A stretch of DNA of 64,000 nucleotides. It comes from Solanum dulcamara. Taxonomy: Eukaryota; Streptophyta; Magnoliopsida; Solanales; Solanaceae. Shown here piece by piece: positions 22,976-33,654 of this stretch. The stretch covers positions 52,523,097 through 52,587,096 of the forward strand of contig NC_077242.1 of the NCBI RefSeq assembly GCF_947179165.1. Reading direction: 5' to 3'. The notes beneath the pieces were generated by a model. That model searched no databases. It was not told where the DNA came from and worked only from the letters and a program-made list of their open reading frames with translations. Each line of letters opens with the position of its first letter. Position 1 is the stretch's first letter. The position numbers and the translations under genes are program-made.

Positions 22976-24993
22976 TAATGTATCCTAAAAAACTGTGAAG
23001 AAGGGTGGAGGTAAGAAAAAGCCTTCAGGAAAAGAAGCCGCAGAAATTTTAAAGCAACACATCCGGGATCGACAATAGACGCTGACCCTAGTGCTTCTGA
23101 AAAGGATCCTCTCATCACTCAAAAACACCCTTGGTGAGGAAATCCAAACAAATCATCCCAGTGTTGTACCAAAGTGGAGGCTCTTCCCCTCTGATATGTC
23201 AGCATCATCCACTCCCCCATTCTGAAAAGTGGGATTCAACAGAAGTGGAACAGAGTGATAACAACTCGATACCCTAATTCATTTTAGGATCTGTGTCCCC
23301 TGAGGGCAAGTCAACACCCGAGCGGCCCTTCATACTAGTCCACATAGGAGGATAACCAAAGAGTGGTGTATTCCAGGGCTACTTGATTTCTGTAGAATGG
23401 GGCAAGAGAGGAATGATCGATAAAATTTATGAAGACCCATTACTGAGGAATCATAGGTGATTATAACCGGGCTAGAGGAAGTTCTAGATATTTGTGATTT
23501 GTTTCGTCATCACAGACTAGAGTGTATAGCATAGCACCCTAGGAGTTACAACAATAACATGGTATGGGAGTTTTATGCTTCCTATGCGGTAATGATCAAA
23601 CAGATGGCTCTTTCAAAGACAATGGAGCTGGAGAAGCCAGTGCTCTTGACTACGCTGGTATAGGAGATTCCAGTTAGTTTATCAAAGGAGACAGTCCGAT
23701 GAGTCCTCTACGGCCCATACTTTCCACTAGTAGCCTTGATGGTCGAGTTTGATCAGAAAATAAAAGTGGTGCATGATAAAATTACTATGAGATACCCGAT
23801 GCAACGTGGATAGATACTTAGATGGGCAGAGAGATATATAGCTGATCATGGCATAGTATCGGATTGGGTATCACACTCGATGCTGATCAAAAAAGCATCG
23901 CTAAACTTTGAGACAAAGTTTTGGTGGGCCATTGTCCAACATAGACTCTGCTCGACAAATGCAGACGACCATTTAACTTCGGACCAAGCTGTGATTGTGT
24001 CCAGCTTGATGGCTGGATATGAAGTCGATTATGTGAAGATCATCATTTTTGAGATTCATGAGCGAGCCATTAGCGGAACCCCATAATACATTTTCCCAAC
24101 CTTGTGTTTGCACTGTGCTGAGATATCATAGTTTTATTAATTATAGGGGTCGACCCACTGATTATAGTAAATAGGTCTACAGAACTGAGGCTCATTAAAG
24201 ATGATACAAAACTGATCAGACAGCAGCATTCTCCTTATCCAGAATTGCTGCTACCTAAGTTTGAGACTTTTCAGCTGACTGTGCAAGCTAATTCGGCAGC
24301 TACTCCAAACATTAAGACACTACCCATGGATTTATTAGAGGTTGCCCCGACCACTTCAGAAGTCTTATCTATGATATGTCGTATCCACTTCACACTATCT
24401 TGGTCACCATCTCGGCTGAAGCCTTACACACCTTGATGCAGCGACAGGCACAGACTGTCCAATTAGGTTAGTTGATTCAGTAGCTCAATCCATGGGTCCA
24501 TAAATCCATTATTGAATCAGAAAAGCATATGGCAACAAAGTTTAAAGTTGCATTGCCTGATCGAGAGTGATAGATTCAGGTATGTATTAATGTTTTTGAG
24601 CTGAGGGTGAATGCGAGGTTGCAGTCCAGCATTTCTTCCATTCGGACTGAACTTGGAGTACTACGTGTAGAGGTCACGTCTTTGGATACGCTAGACCATA
24701 TAGAATTCGCTTTGCTTGTCGTTCAGCCACCACACTTTTTTAATCTGTTTATGGATGATAATTGGAGGTAGAAACAGACAAACAACCCCATGCTAATGAT
24801 AACACTTTGAACATAGATGGGGTAAGGAAAATAAAAAAGAAGGAGCACCATGAAATACTCGGGCATCTAGAGTGACTAAGGAGATACGGTGAGAGGAGGA
24901 AAGGCGGCGTGCTATTGGAGCTTCGAGCTCATATGTTAACACTCAGGTAATGCACAACCTACCATGGTACCATATTCTGTTGCACCGGGATCC
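22976..24993 (+). pseudogene. Athila post-pol ORF (plant 'putative transposon protein' type), degenerate
   Basis: A basic Lys/Gly start (KKGGGKKKPSGKEA near 22996) is followed by a globular region with MVWEFYASYAVMIKQMALSK (near 23559), GPYFPL (near 23720) and the best-preserved segment at 23880-24086 (MLIKKASLNFETKFWWAIV and DQAVIVSSLMAGYEVDY). The C-terminal part is Thr/Pro-rich and then helical, with many stops. I recognise this as the ORF often annotated as a putative plant transposon protein in Solanaceae; it sits in the envelope position of Athila elements. Function unknown. No signal peptide or membrane segment is evident in what can be read. Confidence 0.6.
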
Positions 24994-25087
24994 ACATCTA
25001 TGGACTCAGATCCCATCATATAGGCTCCGGCGCTTATGCGCCTTAGGTCTTTTTTCACTTACCCTTACTTTTTACTTAAATCTTGTG

Positions 25088-25107
25088 TTGCATTGAGGAT
25101 AATGCAA
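25088..25107 (+). promoter_or_regulatory. Hairpin after the Athila post-pol ORF
   Basis: TTGCATT and AATGCAA form a perfect 7-bp stem around GAGGAT. It resembles the hairpins before the 3' LTRs (same loop) but lies about 1.45 kb from the Athila LTR. It follows the end of the post-pol ORF. Confidence 0.55.
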
Positions 25108-26523
25108 AGTGTTTCAAGTAGGGGTTAGGTGATTATATATCCTTGGGGTTTTCTTACCTGCGTTTTTTTTCCTATAGGATTTTCTTTAATTTATGTTGAA
25201 CTCGCATGTTTAGGATGTAGAATTTGAAATAAGAGTAGGGATCTATGGCATAATGAATAGAAGCTTTAAATGAAAACAAATAAGCCCCACCAAAATTTAC
25301 TTGAAATGTTGTGACTGCTTCTTTGATATATTGACTATGTAGGATCTTTGTGTAACATGATATAAACCATTATGATAACACATGACTTAGACTGAAACAT
25401 GAACCAAAGATTAATTAAGAGTAATGAAACTTGATGGTAAGTGTGTGTGAGGTATTCATGTGATCGGACTATTTGTGTCAATCTAGAACTTCCCCATTGG
25501 TCGTACTATGATAATTGAACTGTTGATTAGGAAAAAATCATAGGCCATCTTTGAATTAGTCCACTTAGCCATAAAAGAACCAACCAGACATTATTTTACC
25601 CTTTGAACCAAATATGAGAGCTTTTAAAAGACATTTTTGATCAAATAAATTCAAATTTCCCTAATCCTAAATATAATCTCTTATTTTGGCCCTGGTCTCT
25701 CCTAGGATAATGTGCACCTCAACTCAAGCCAAAAACCTAAGTTGAGGGTGGTTACTATGAGAGAAAAGCAAGAAGAGAAGGGGTGTGAGAAAATAAAAGC
25801 AAGAAAAAAAAAGTTTGAAAAGAGATGTATGAAAAGGAAGAAAAAAGTGTTCTAGTTAAGAAGAATAAATGTTTTAGCAAGATTTAGTAATGAAAAGTAC
25901 AAAGCATAAGAAAAATGTTGTGAAATGAATAAACAAAAGCCACACTAAGGAAAAAGCAAAAAGCGAAGAAAAAGAGTGAAACAAATTGTGGGTTGTAAGA
26001 TATGGACTCAAGGTTAATATAGTGTTTGAGGAGGTCCGAAAGTCACTAAAATCTAAATGCACCATACCTCTCCTCGATCCTACATTATAAGCCAAAAAAG
26101 TCCTATAGTGATCCTAATTCAATGGTTCAAGAGTCTAAGTATTGAAAATAAGGGCAAGCCTATGGTATTGTGCATAAAAGTTTGAATTTCTTTTGTGAGT
26201 GTGAGTGTTTCCCACGTCCCTGAGTTTAAAGAAATATTTGCGAATATGAGTGAAAAAAAGGACTTTTTCTTTAGTGAGGGCATAAGTGGCATTGTCTAAA
26301 TAGTCATGAAAATGGTAAATATTGTTTTTAGCATGTGAATTGGTCTATTTGTGTTGAAGTATCTAATATTGATCCACATAAGTTAGTTTGATTTAAAATA
26401 ATAGTTGCAATGATATAATGGATGGAAATTGGAAAGGGTCGAGAGTTAATAGCCCGTCATTGTTTTACATTTTTAATCTTATTTTGTATTGTGTCATTTT
26501 AGTTTTTTTAGTATAGTAGTGTC
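25108..26523 (+). other. Athila 3' untranslated region
   Basis: AT-rich sequence with an A/G-rich stretch (25740-25990). No coding similarity was seen. It lies between the post-pol ORF and the 3' LTR, where Athila elements usually have a long non-coding spacer. Confidence 0.6.
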
Positions 26524-26537
26524 GCTTGAGGACAAGC
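26524..26537 (+). promoter_or_regulatory. Hairpin before the Athila 3' LTR
   Basis: GCTTG and CAAGC pair around AGGA; the stem ends 19 nt before the LTR. The intervening 19 nt hold the weak purine-rich tract AAGTTGAAGG. Confidence 0.7.
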
Positions 26538-26556
26538 AACCATTTTAAGTTGAAGG

Positions 26557-28113
26557 TGTTGATGTACCATGGATTTATGGTACTTTTAATGCTTTAAACT
26601 TAAGAATGTGCATATCTTTTTTAATATTTGTTAACATATTTTATGGTAGTTGTGATTATCTTGTAGGAAACTAAATCAGAGAAGTGGTTGTGGAATCGAA
26701 GCACTGAAGGAAGAAATTTTTTGTATTTACAAACTCATCCTAGACTCGTCTTTATTTATACAGGTCATAAGTATCAATCATCAAAAACAAAAGAGGAAAA
26801 TAAAGGTTAAAAAAAGATTATGAGAGAAGTAAATGACTTGTTTTTAGCCTTACGGGTTGTCAAGTGAAGTCATCAAGAAGAGGTGAAAGTGAGGGAGAAG
26901 TGAAGAAAACAAGTAAGTTCTATGGCTCGTCCATATTCCGACGAGTTGTAGAACACACTCTTAGCTTGAAGCTATTGATGATGAAGTCTACGACTCCAGT
27001 TGATGAGTCATCCTTAGAGTTATGAGCCATAGAAAGCGATCGTGAAGAAGAAGATTTCCTAAGTGAAATGTGAATGATTATGACCTGGGTCTATGACTCG
27101 CCAGAGTTGTTGCGATCCATAGAAATAAGCCATAGACCCGAACCGACTTAAAGTTTACTATGTTTTTCAAATTTATATTTACTTAGGATTATTTTTCTAT
27201 AAATACACTTCTTAGGTATAGTTTACTTTATGCACATTTTTGAGTTTGAGAATATACCTTGAACTACTTTTGGTCTTTTATTCTTAAATTCGGGTTTTTG
27301 TTATCGATATTTTACGTTCAGATTTTATTGAAGATTTTGGATTCTCAAGTTTACTATTGTAAGTTCTTAATTGCTTTTAACCTAAACATTATTGATTTTG
27401 ATCACATATCTATGAGTAGCTAATTTCACAACTAAGGTTGTGGGAACCATGAAAAATTAACGATGCAAAATTTAATAAAGAGTAATTCTTGAATAGTGTG
27501 CATGCATGTATTATTTTCCCTTCACTTTAATTGTTTTTTAACGGTGGCCAATGTTAGAACTCTCCTTATCCTTACTTTTCGGATTAAGAAGATAACGGAT
27601 GGGAAAAGGTATTAAACAACAAGATTTGGGGCTAATCATCCCCATCTAATGAGCTTGAATAGATCAAGAGATAGCTAAATTTGGGATTACTGGTAAGGGT
27701 TAGTAAAGAATACACTCGTAGATGGATCAAGTTGCGTAGTGAAATTAACTTATTTGCTGGATCAAGGAATTAGATAAAATTAAGTTACCAATTTTACATG
27801 CAAAACATAGGAAAGGATTACTAATAAAAAAAAGTCTACTTAGTTAAGGATTTATGGGGAACACATAAAACCCTAGTTTCACCTCATATTGATTTAAACT
27901 ACATTAAACCATATTTTTGTTCGTTGATGTTTGTTATTTGATTTGATAATTAGTGTTATAAAAATCCCCCCTTTCTTTCCAAAAATAAATTGATTACTTA
28001 ATCTAAATTCTAAATCACATTCCTCGTGGGATCAACCCTAACCTTCGTTAGGTTTTATATTTGATCAACAATCGCTTTATACTTCTTTAGGGAGGTGTAA
28101 TTTGAGCATCTCA
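26557..28113 (+). repeat. 3' LTR of the Athila element (1557 bp)
   Basis: It starts TGTTGATGTACC and ends GGTGTAATTTGAGCATCTCA. The end CTCGTGGGATCAACCCTA... through GTGTAATTTGAGC is the familiar U5 terminus of Tat/Athila LTRs, which is why I place the end at 28113 rather than at an earlier CA. A TATA box (CTATAAATAC) lies at 27197-27206, and TACGAC/CGAG words at 26920-27150. The next 5 bp are ATTAT; the left partner is lost. Confidence 0.85.
27197..27206 (+). promoter_or_regulatory. TATA box of the Athila LTR
   Basis: CTATAAATAC is a good plant TATA match about 640 nt into the LTR. Confidence 0.6.
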
Positions 28114-28640
28114 ATTATGCCGGTCACCTTTTGTAGCATGAAGCAAAGCTTGGAATGGGTGACTAGACTGACCCTGCTAGAACCTCTAGTGGAACCTATC
28201 ATATAAATCCCTAGGCCTATAATAGGGCCCATCCTGGCTGTTATCCTTTTTGGCTCTGTTCTCACTGCCCCCTTGGTCTTTGCGATGGAACAGATCAAGT
28301 GTGCTGGTGTGGTCCACCACATCTAGAAAGGAGTGGCCTACTAAGACTAGCGAATGAGACTTAATCTATAACTGAAGTCTCAAACCTCGAACAAAACATC
28401 AAACTCTCTCCTCCTCGGTAGATAAGATCATAGTGGCATACTTGGAGTGCTCGCTAAATCTAGCCTCATACTCTGACATGGTCATATATCCCTTCTCCTA
28501 CCTCATAAAACTAATCTCGAAGATAATCTCTGATGCTCCTAGGAATGAACCTGGTCAAGAAAGCCTCAGAAAGCTCTATCCGTGACACCGGTGGAGACCC
28601 AGCTCACCTGGTCTCTAAATGAATGCCAAAACTATCTAGC
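28114..28640 (-). pseudogene. Family B gag fragment, minus strand
   Basis: The minus strand reads capsid-type gag: VTDRAF...FLTRF-like sequence near 28590, a region like MSEYEARFSEHSKYA (near 28460), a conserved RCFVRGLRLQL-type motif (near 28390) and a basic tail. Stops and frame changes break it. The Athila LTR joins it directly at 28114. It runs opposite to the protease that follows at 28796, so the element has been rearranged. Confidence 0.7.
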
Positions 28641-28795
28641 CGGGACATTTAGCTGTTATACATGAAGTCAGCTCCTCTCGACTTCATTGCATATCATTAG
28701 ATGGCTCATCCAGACAGTGGTGGTGTTCATATTTAGAGACCAGGCCATCTAGTTCTCTACCGATGTCATAGACAGAGCTTTCTGAGGCTCAAGAA
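28558..28795. repeat. Inverted duplication inside family B gag
   Basis: 28558-28605 (GCCTCAGAAAGCTCTATCC...) recurs inverted at 28743-28790 (...GACAGAGCTTTCTGAGGC), and CTGGTCTCTAAATGAATG near 28606 recurs inverted near 28720. A short GAAGTC/GACTTC pair lies near the centre. The right arm is a sense-strand gag fragment; the left arm belongs to the antisense gag. Confidence 0.75.
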
Positions 28796-30010
28796 GTTTC
28801 TTGCTACCGCTCCTAGATTGACTGTTCTGGCTAGAGCAGAGGTGGAGGCATCAAACGATGTGATCATAGGTACGATTCTTTTATGCCATCAGCCCATCTC
28901 AATAATATTTGATTCAAGATCTACCTATTTATTGTATCTATGTATTATGCCCCTCATTTGAGTATGAGTCCAGAGACGTTAATTGAGCAATTGCGTGTTT
29001 TAACTCCAATAGTGACTCTTTAGTAGTAGATCAGATCATGTATGGTGACTATTCAAGGGTGGGATATTAGGGTTGATCTTATTTTACTTGATATGTTGGA
29101 TTTCAATATGATTCTAGGAATAGACTGGTTATCCCCTCACCGTGCAATCTTGAATTGCGATGCCAAGACCTTTACTTTAGCCTGGTATTCCACCGGTGGA
29201 GTCGTAGGGCTATTATAGTAGTATGCCAATTGGGGTGATTTCTTTCATTCAGGCTTAGAGATTTGGAAATTGGCCAAAGTGTTGTTGCAGCACTGTTCTT
29301 GTGCAAAGCCTTTTTTCCCTTAGATTTTGGAGGCCAGTGGGACCAGTTTTTTTTGGTGGAGTTTGCATACAATAACACTCCAGTATTCAGATGGACCCAT
29401 TTGAGGACTTATATGGTAGGCATTATCGCTCTCTGATTGGTTGGTTTGAGTTTACCGAGCCCATGTCGCGTGGTACAGACTTGATGCAAGAGTCCTTAGA
29501 TCATGTGAGGATGATTCAGAATAGGCTTAGGACAGCTCAGAGTAGACACCAGAGTTATACAGATCGTAAGTGTTGATTGTCAAGATTTTCCAATGGTGAC
29601 AAAGTATTCCTCCATGTATCGCCCATGAAGGACGTGATGAGATTCGGGAGAAGGGAAAGCTTAGACCCAGGTATATTGGTTCTTTTGAGATTTTGCAGAT
29701 AGTTGGTGAGGTTTCAAATGAGTTAGCTTTTCCTCTATTCTTCTCAGCTATCCATCCAATTTTTTATGTTTAGATGTTATGCCGGTATGTTCTAGATGAG
29801 TCTCATATGCTCTAGTATGATACAGTTGAGTTGGATGACGGTTTGAGTTATATTACGGAGCCTGTTGCTATCTTCGATAGAGATGTCAAACAGTTGCAAT
29901 CCATATCCATTCATGTGGTTAAAGTCCATTGAAGGCATCATAGAGTTGAGAGAACGAGCAGGATATGCAGGAGCAGTTCCCCTACTTATTTGAGCCTTCA
30001 GGTACTTCTT
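28796..30010 (+). pseudogene. Family B pol remnant: protease and integrase C-terminus with large internal deletion
   Basis: Protease is recognisable from a region like AEVEASNDVIIGT (near 28840), a decayed active site (FDSRSTY near 28908, where DSG is expected) and LDMLDFNMILGIDWLSPHR (29088-29145). RT and RNase H are absent. After an LTR-like insert at 29258-29335 the sequence resumes in the integrase C-terminal part (MDPFEDLYGRHYRS, 29391; the PMKDVMRFG motif near 29620) and a chromodomain-like tail (EPVAIFDRDVKQLQ..., near 29860). Several stops and frameshifts are present. Confidence 0.75.
29258..29335 (+). repeat. Fragment of family B LTR inside the pol remnant
   Basis: GATTTGGAAATTGGCCAAAG and the following ~60 bp match the LTR at 30698-30775 in the same orientation. 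It fills the gap where RT to integrase core should be. Confidence 0.75.
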
Positions 30011-30017
30011 GACTCTT

Positions 30018-30035
30018 ACTTTTGCGGATGAAAGT
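30018..30035 (+). promoter_or_regulatory. Hairpin before the family B 3' LTR
   Basis: ACTTT and AAAGT (plus a T-G pair) flank GCGGAT. It ends 18 nt before the LTR start at 30054. Confidence 0.65.
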
Positions 30036-30759
30036 TCTTTTAGTAGTGGATGTTGTAATAACCCTCTAGGTCATTTTTGAATTAATGCATTCATTTTATT
30101 ATTTAGTGTGTTCCTATACAGACTCCAAATAATTTGACTTGCTGGTACTGACTGTTTGGTCACCTGATTGTTTGTTTTTGTTCTAGGCTCATTTCCCTAT
30201 TTTTGAGCTTTTATAACTTGAAATTTTTATTTTGGTCATAAAATTAGGTAAATAACCTCAGACCGAAATTCTGACAATTTCATCAGCTCTAGAATGACCA
30301 AATTAGGCTAGTTGCATGGTCAGCATGAATATCAAGGCATTCGATGCGAGTTTGGGGCAATTTGACGTTTTAGACTTTGAAATTTTGTTTATGGTTAACT
30401 TTTGTCAAAATTCTTAAAAAACACACTTGGATTAAAATTTCATCAGTGCGGTTAGTTCTGGAATATCACTTTTGGTCTAGACCCTTCGTTGTTTCTTGAG
30501 GCCTCTGGTCGAATCTTGAGGCCCATTATGGAAATTAGCTAAAAATGTCACTTGGGTATGGGACCCTCTTTTAGTTAAAATGACCTCATATGGGAACTTC
30601 GAATATGCCATTGAGTCAAGAACGTCAAATTAGGTGGGGTATCATATCTCATTTACATGCATGGTATTCCGAACGAACTCTAAGCAACCCATCGCAGATT
30701 TGGAAATTGGCCAAAATGTTGTTGCAGCACTATGCTATGCAACGCCTTTTTTCCCTTCG

Positions 30760-30990
30760 CATTCATGGGAGACGAGCTGCGTTCATGGAAGCCAAGTGAA
30801 TTAGCCTCCTTGTTTAAGAGGTTCAAGCTGCATTCGCGGAGGCTTGTCCCCTTATTCTCCTCAATCGCGGGGCTTGGACCGAGTTCGCAGAGCCTTGTTC
30901 CTTTTTCCTTCACAATTGCGGGCCTCTATCCGCATTCGCAAAGTTAACCCTTGTGACGTCCACATTCGTGGGCTGCTTATTCCACATTTG
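30760..30990 (+). repeat. ATTCGCGG-type word array in the family B LTR
   Basis: About eight variants of ATTCGCGG, spaced 20-40 bp apart (e.g. CATTCGCGGAGG, CAATCGCGGGG, GTTCGCAGAG, CATTCGTGGG), lie in AT-rich LTR sequence. A decayed inverted counterpart lies at 35836-36085. Confidence 0.7.
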
Positions 30991-31577
30991 AGAAGGTCAA
31001 TTTTGTCATGTCACTTTCAATAAAAAGGCCACGCTATCATCCCCTTGTTCATAACTTTAAATAGTCGTAACTTGATCTCTTGAGGTCCAATTTAGGTGAT
31101 TCAAAGCTACAATTATGGGTAATTTTTTAGAGAACGTGTGGGTAATTTTGGAAAGTGTCATGGAGGCTTTATCGGAGGTAATTTTTGTGTTCCAACTTCT
31201 GCCCTTATGGTTTAATGGTGGAAATTTGTGAATTTATTGCATGTTTGGTTTGGGGCTATTTTGAGCCCCGAATTGCGTTCCATTTTGGAGCACAAGTTTG
31301 AGAAAGTGTTTAGTACCTTTTCACAAAGTCAATTTCGGAATTATCAAAGTGGGTCCCATATTTTCATTTTTGACTTTGAAATTGGTCCATTCCCAAGTTT
31401 GATAATTTTAGTGTCAAGATAACCGTATTGACATTGTGATTCTATTTTTGATAGTCTGACATAGTCTTGATGCCGTACGGAAGGGAAAAGCTCCATCTAG
31501 TTGATTTGGAGTGTGTGCGTTCGGCCTACAGGTAGGCTACAGCTTCCCTTATCTTAGACTGGGCATGTTTAAGTATT

Positions 31578-32038
31578 GGCCTAACCCATCGGTGGCCCCT
31601 CAAAGTTGGCACCAACTTTCACTTAGACACCTCAACTAAGCATTGTTCATTTTAGACACCTCAAGTAAGATTCTAATGTGTCATTTTGACACTTTTTCTT
31701 ACAATCACCCAAATATCTAAAGTGTGTGTAATACACTTAACGCTGATGTGTCAAAGGGACCAATTAAATGAAGAAACGTGACAAATATATCAAAAATAAT
31801 TTTAAAATAATGACTTTTGATTAGAAAAAAAGTGGTCATTAACTTCATTTAATTGGTCACTTTGATACATCAGCGGTAAGTGTATTACACACACTTTAGA
31901 TATTTGGGTGATTGTAAAAAAAAGTGTCAAAATGACACATCGGAACCTTACTTGAGATGTCTAAAATGAACAAATCTTAGTTGAAGTGTCTAAGTGAAAG
32001 TTGGTGCCAACTTTGAGGGGCCACCGATGGGTTCCGCC
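31578..32038. mobile_element. Mutator-type foldback MITE (461 bp)
   Basis: The two halves are inverted copies of each other over roughly 200 bp each; both ends read CCCATCGGTGGCCCCTCAAA inwards. It is flanked by the exact 9-bp duplication TTAAGTATT (31569-31577 and 32039-32047), and the third family B LTR shows a related unoccupied site at 37310. The terminal repeats match the MULE at 7019. No coding capacity. Confidence 0.93.
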
Positions 32039-32576
32039 TTAAGTATTTATATATTGATTTGTATGAGATTGGGGGGTAATTGGTGGCCGAGCATGCTAAA
32101 TTCCTAGAAATCATGCCTTAGGCTCTAATTTTGGGTATTTTCAGTTATGGAAACATGCCTGCTATTCTTGTTGATAATCCATACCTTGTGGTGTGTATTC
32201 GTGTGGTTTGTTTATATCGTTGGAAGCGTGTTTGGCCTTAGTATAGGCCTATACTAATGATTTGAGTTGTTAGGCCTTGAAACTTTTCCAACATTGCTTC
32301 AGAAGGCTTAGCTCCTTGTAGACTGATGTAGTAGACTTGAGTTTGATGTCTGGTCCTTACCTAGGCAGTAACACCACTCTTGGAACCCTATATCCATAAT
32401 TCTCTAATTTCATCAGTTCCGTATCAATTGATTCTTGGTTTGGAAGTCTAATCATTATTTCTAGTTGGATGTGGTTCATGCTAGAGTAATTTATTGATGG
32501 TATTCGGATTGGGGGTACTCCCCATGATGCTCAACTGGAAATTGATCCTTTTTCTGACCGATTCACCTCTATTCGT

Positions 32577-32848
32577 GGTTCAAGTCCCCAATTTACTCCA
32601 GCCGATGTGGTTCAAGTCCTTGCCCTGGTATAATAGCCTCGGTTCAAGTCTCTGGCTTTACTTAGCTGTGGTTCAAGTCCACCGCCATTTACATCCTAGG
32701 TTCAAGTCCATAGCTACTTTTTCGCCCCAATTCAAGTCCATATTTACTTTCACCTCCATTCAAATCCTTGGTATTCTTTACACATGATCCATGACTATCC
32801 TTACCCTTGGTTCAAGTCCTTGGTTACTCTACATCTCGATTCAAGTCC
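32577..32848 (+). repeat. GGTTCAAGTCC repeat array in the family B LTR
   Basis: Exact GGTTCAAGTCC occurs at 32577, 32609, 32670, 32699 and 32809; one-base variants lie at 32641 and 32838 and a two-base variant at 32729. Spacing is mostly 29-40 bp. The 11-mer fits the Pol III B-box consensus GGTTCRANTCC. No tRNA structure surrounds the copies. Confidence 0.85.
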
Positions 32849-33654
32849 TTGATCTTTGCCTATTCTTACGGTTTATGTCCTTAACTCTTGCCAGCTTTGG
32901 TCTTAAAGCTTCAAGCTCACGGAATGGTTTGGTTTAAGTCCATGGAAAGTTATGGAATTATTGGTAATTCATCGAATTCTTTTATTTCACTCCAACTATA
33001 TTTTCTCTTGTCAGTCTTATAGGAGTCCGTTCGGGTTCTTACTTTGAAGATTGTGCCCGAGCTTACCCGTCTGATTTATGGGAGCCTGGCGGATTTAGTT
33101 AGAGTCTTTCTCTCTTGTTGTGTGTGAGTATGCTCGTGTACATACCCATTTGACTTTCTTATTCTTGTTTTTGGCAGTGGTTTAGATTCTCGCATTTCAT
33201 ATTATATTTGGTTTTCTAGCTCAGTCGGCCTATGATATCAACTAGGTACCTGTTATTTTGGTATTCATACTACACTCTGCATCTATTTTCGTGATGCAGG
33301 TCTGAGCGCTTGCTATTAGCATTGATCTCGAGCCAGCAGCAATTTTGTTTGTAAGCGAGGGTGATGACATACACACACATATATATTAACTTATCTTTTT
33401 CTTTTTGAGACAAACTTATTTTTGTAGTCCACTTTTGAGACGTGTACTCAATTTGTTAGTAGCTATGTAAATGTGACTTCCAGGTTCTTGGAGGGATTTT
33501 TAATTTTTCTATAGTTTTGATTTTCTTTGGGTCCTTCATTTGTAATTCTTGTTACTTTGTTACTGCGTAGTTGATTTTTTGTCTTCTACCTTTGCATCCC
33601 ATTACTCTCAGTTCCATGATATGGGTTGGCCTATCGAGGAATTGATTCATGACA

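Larger units (their letters stand above)
16083..28113 (+). mobile_element. Athila-like Ty3/gypsy element, 5' truncated, with nested solo LTR
   Basis: It starts in mid-RT, without 5' LTR, gag or protease, and runs through RNase H, integrase, a long post-pol region with a degenerate ORF, a hairpin and a 3' LTR. The pol type (MPFGLCNAPAIFQ; DYRKLN; no chromodomain) and the post-pol ORF are characteristic of the Athila group. The solo LTR at 18026-20411 splits the integrase. Excluding it, about 9.6 kb remains. The right end abuts family B gag at 28114. Confidence 0.85.
30054..33654 (+). repeat. Family B LTR, plus strand (3601 bp including a MITE)
   Basis: It starts TGTAATAACCC after the purine-rich AGTAGTGGATG and ends near ATTGATTCATGACA. 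Without the inserted MITE and its duplicated 9 bp it is about 3131 bp, close to the 3113 bp of the inverted copy that follows. It contains an ATTCGCGG word array (30760-30990) and a GGTTCAAGTCC repeat array (32577-32848). The end position is less certain than the start. Confidence 0.82.

Noticed and set aside
23880..24086. Short open frame as an independent gene
   Set aside because: It is one stretch of a longer degenerate Athila ORF; recognisable sequence extends on both sides across stops.
32577..32848. tRNA genes suggested by GGTTCAAGTCC
   Set aside because: No acceptor stem, anticodon arm or CCA-like end surrounds any copy; only the B-box-like word is repeated.
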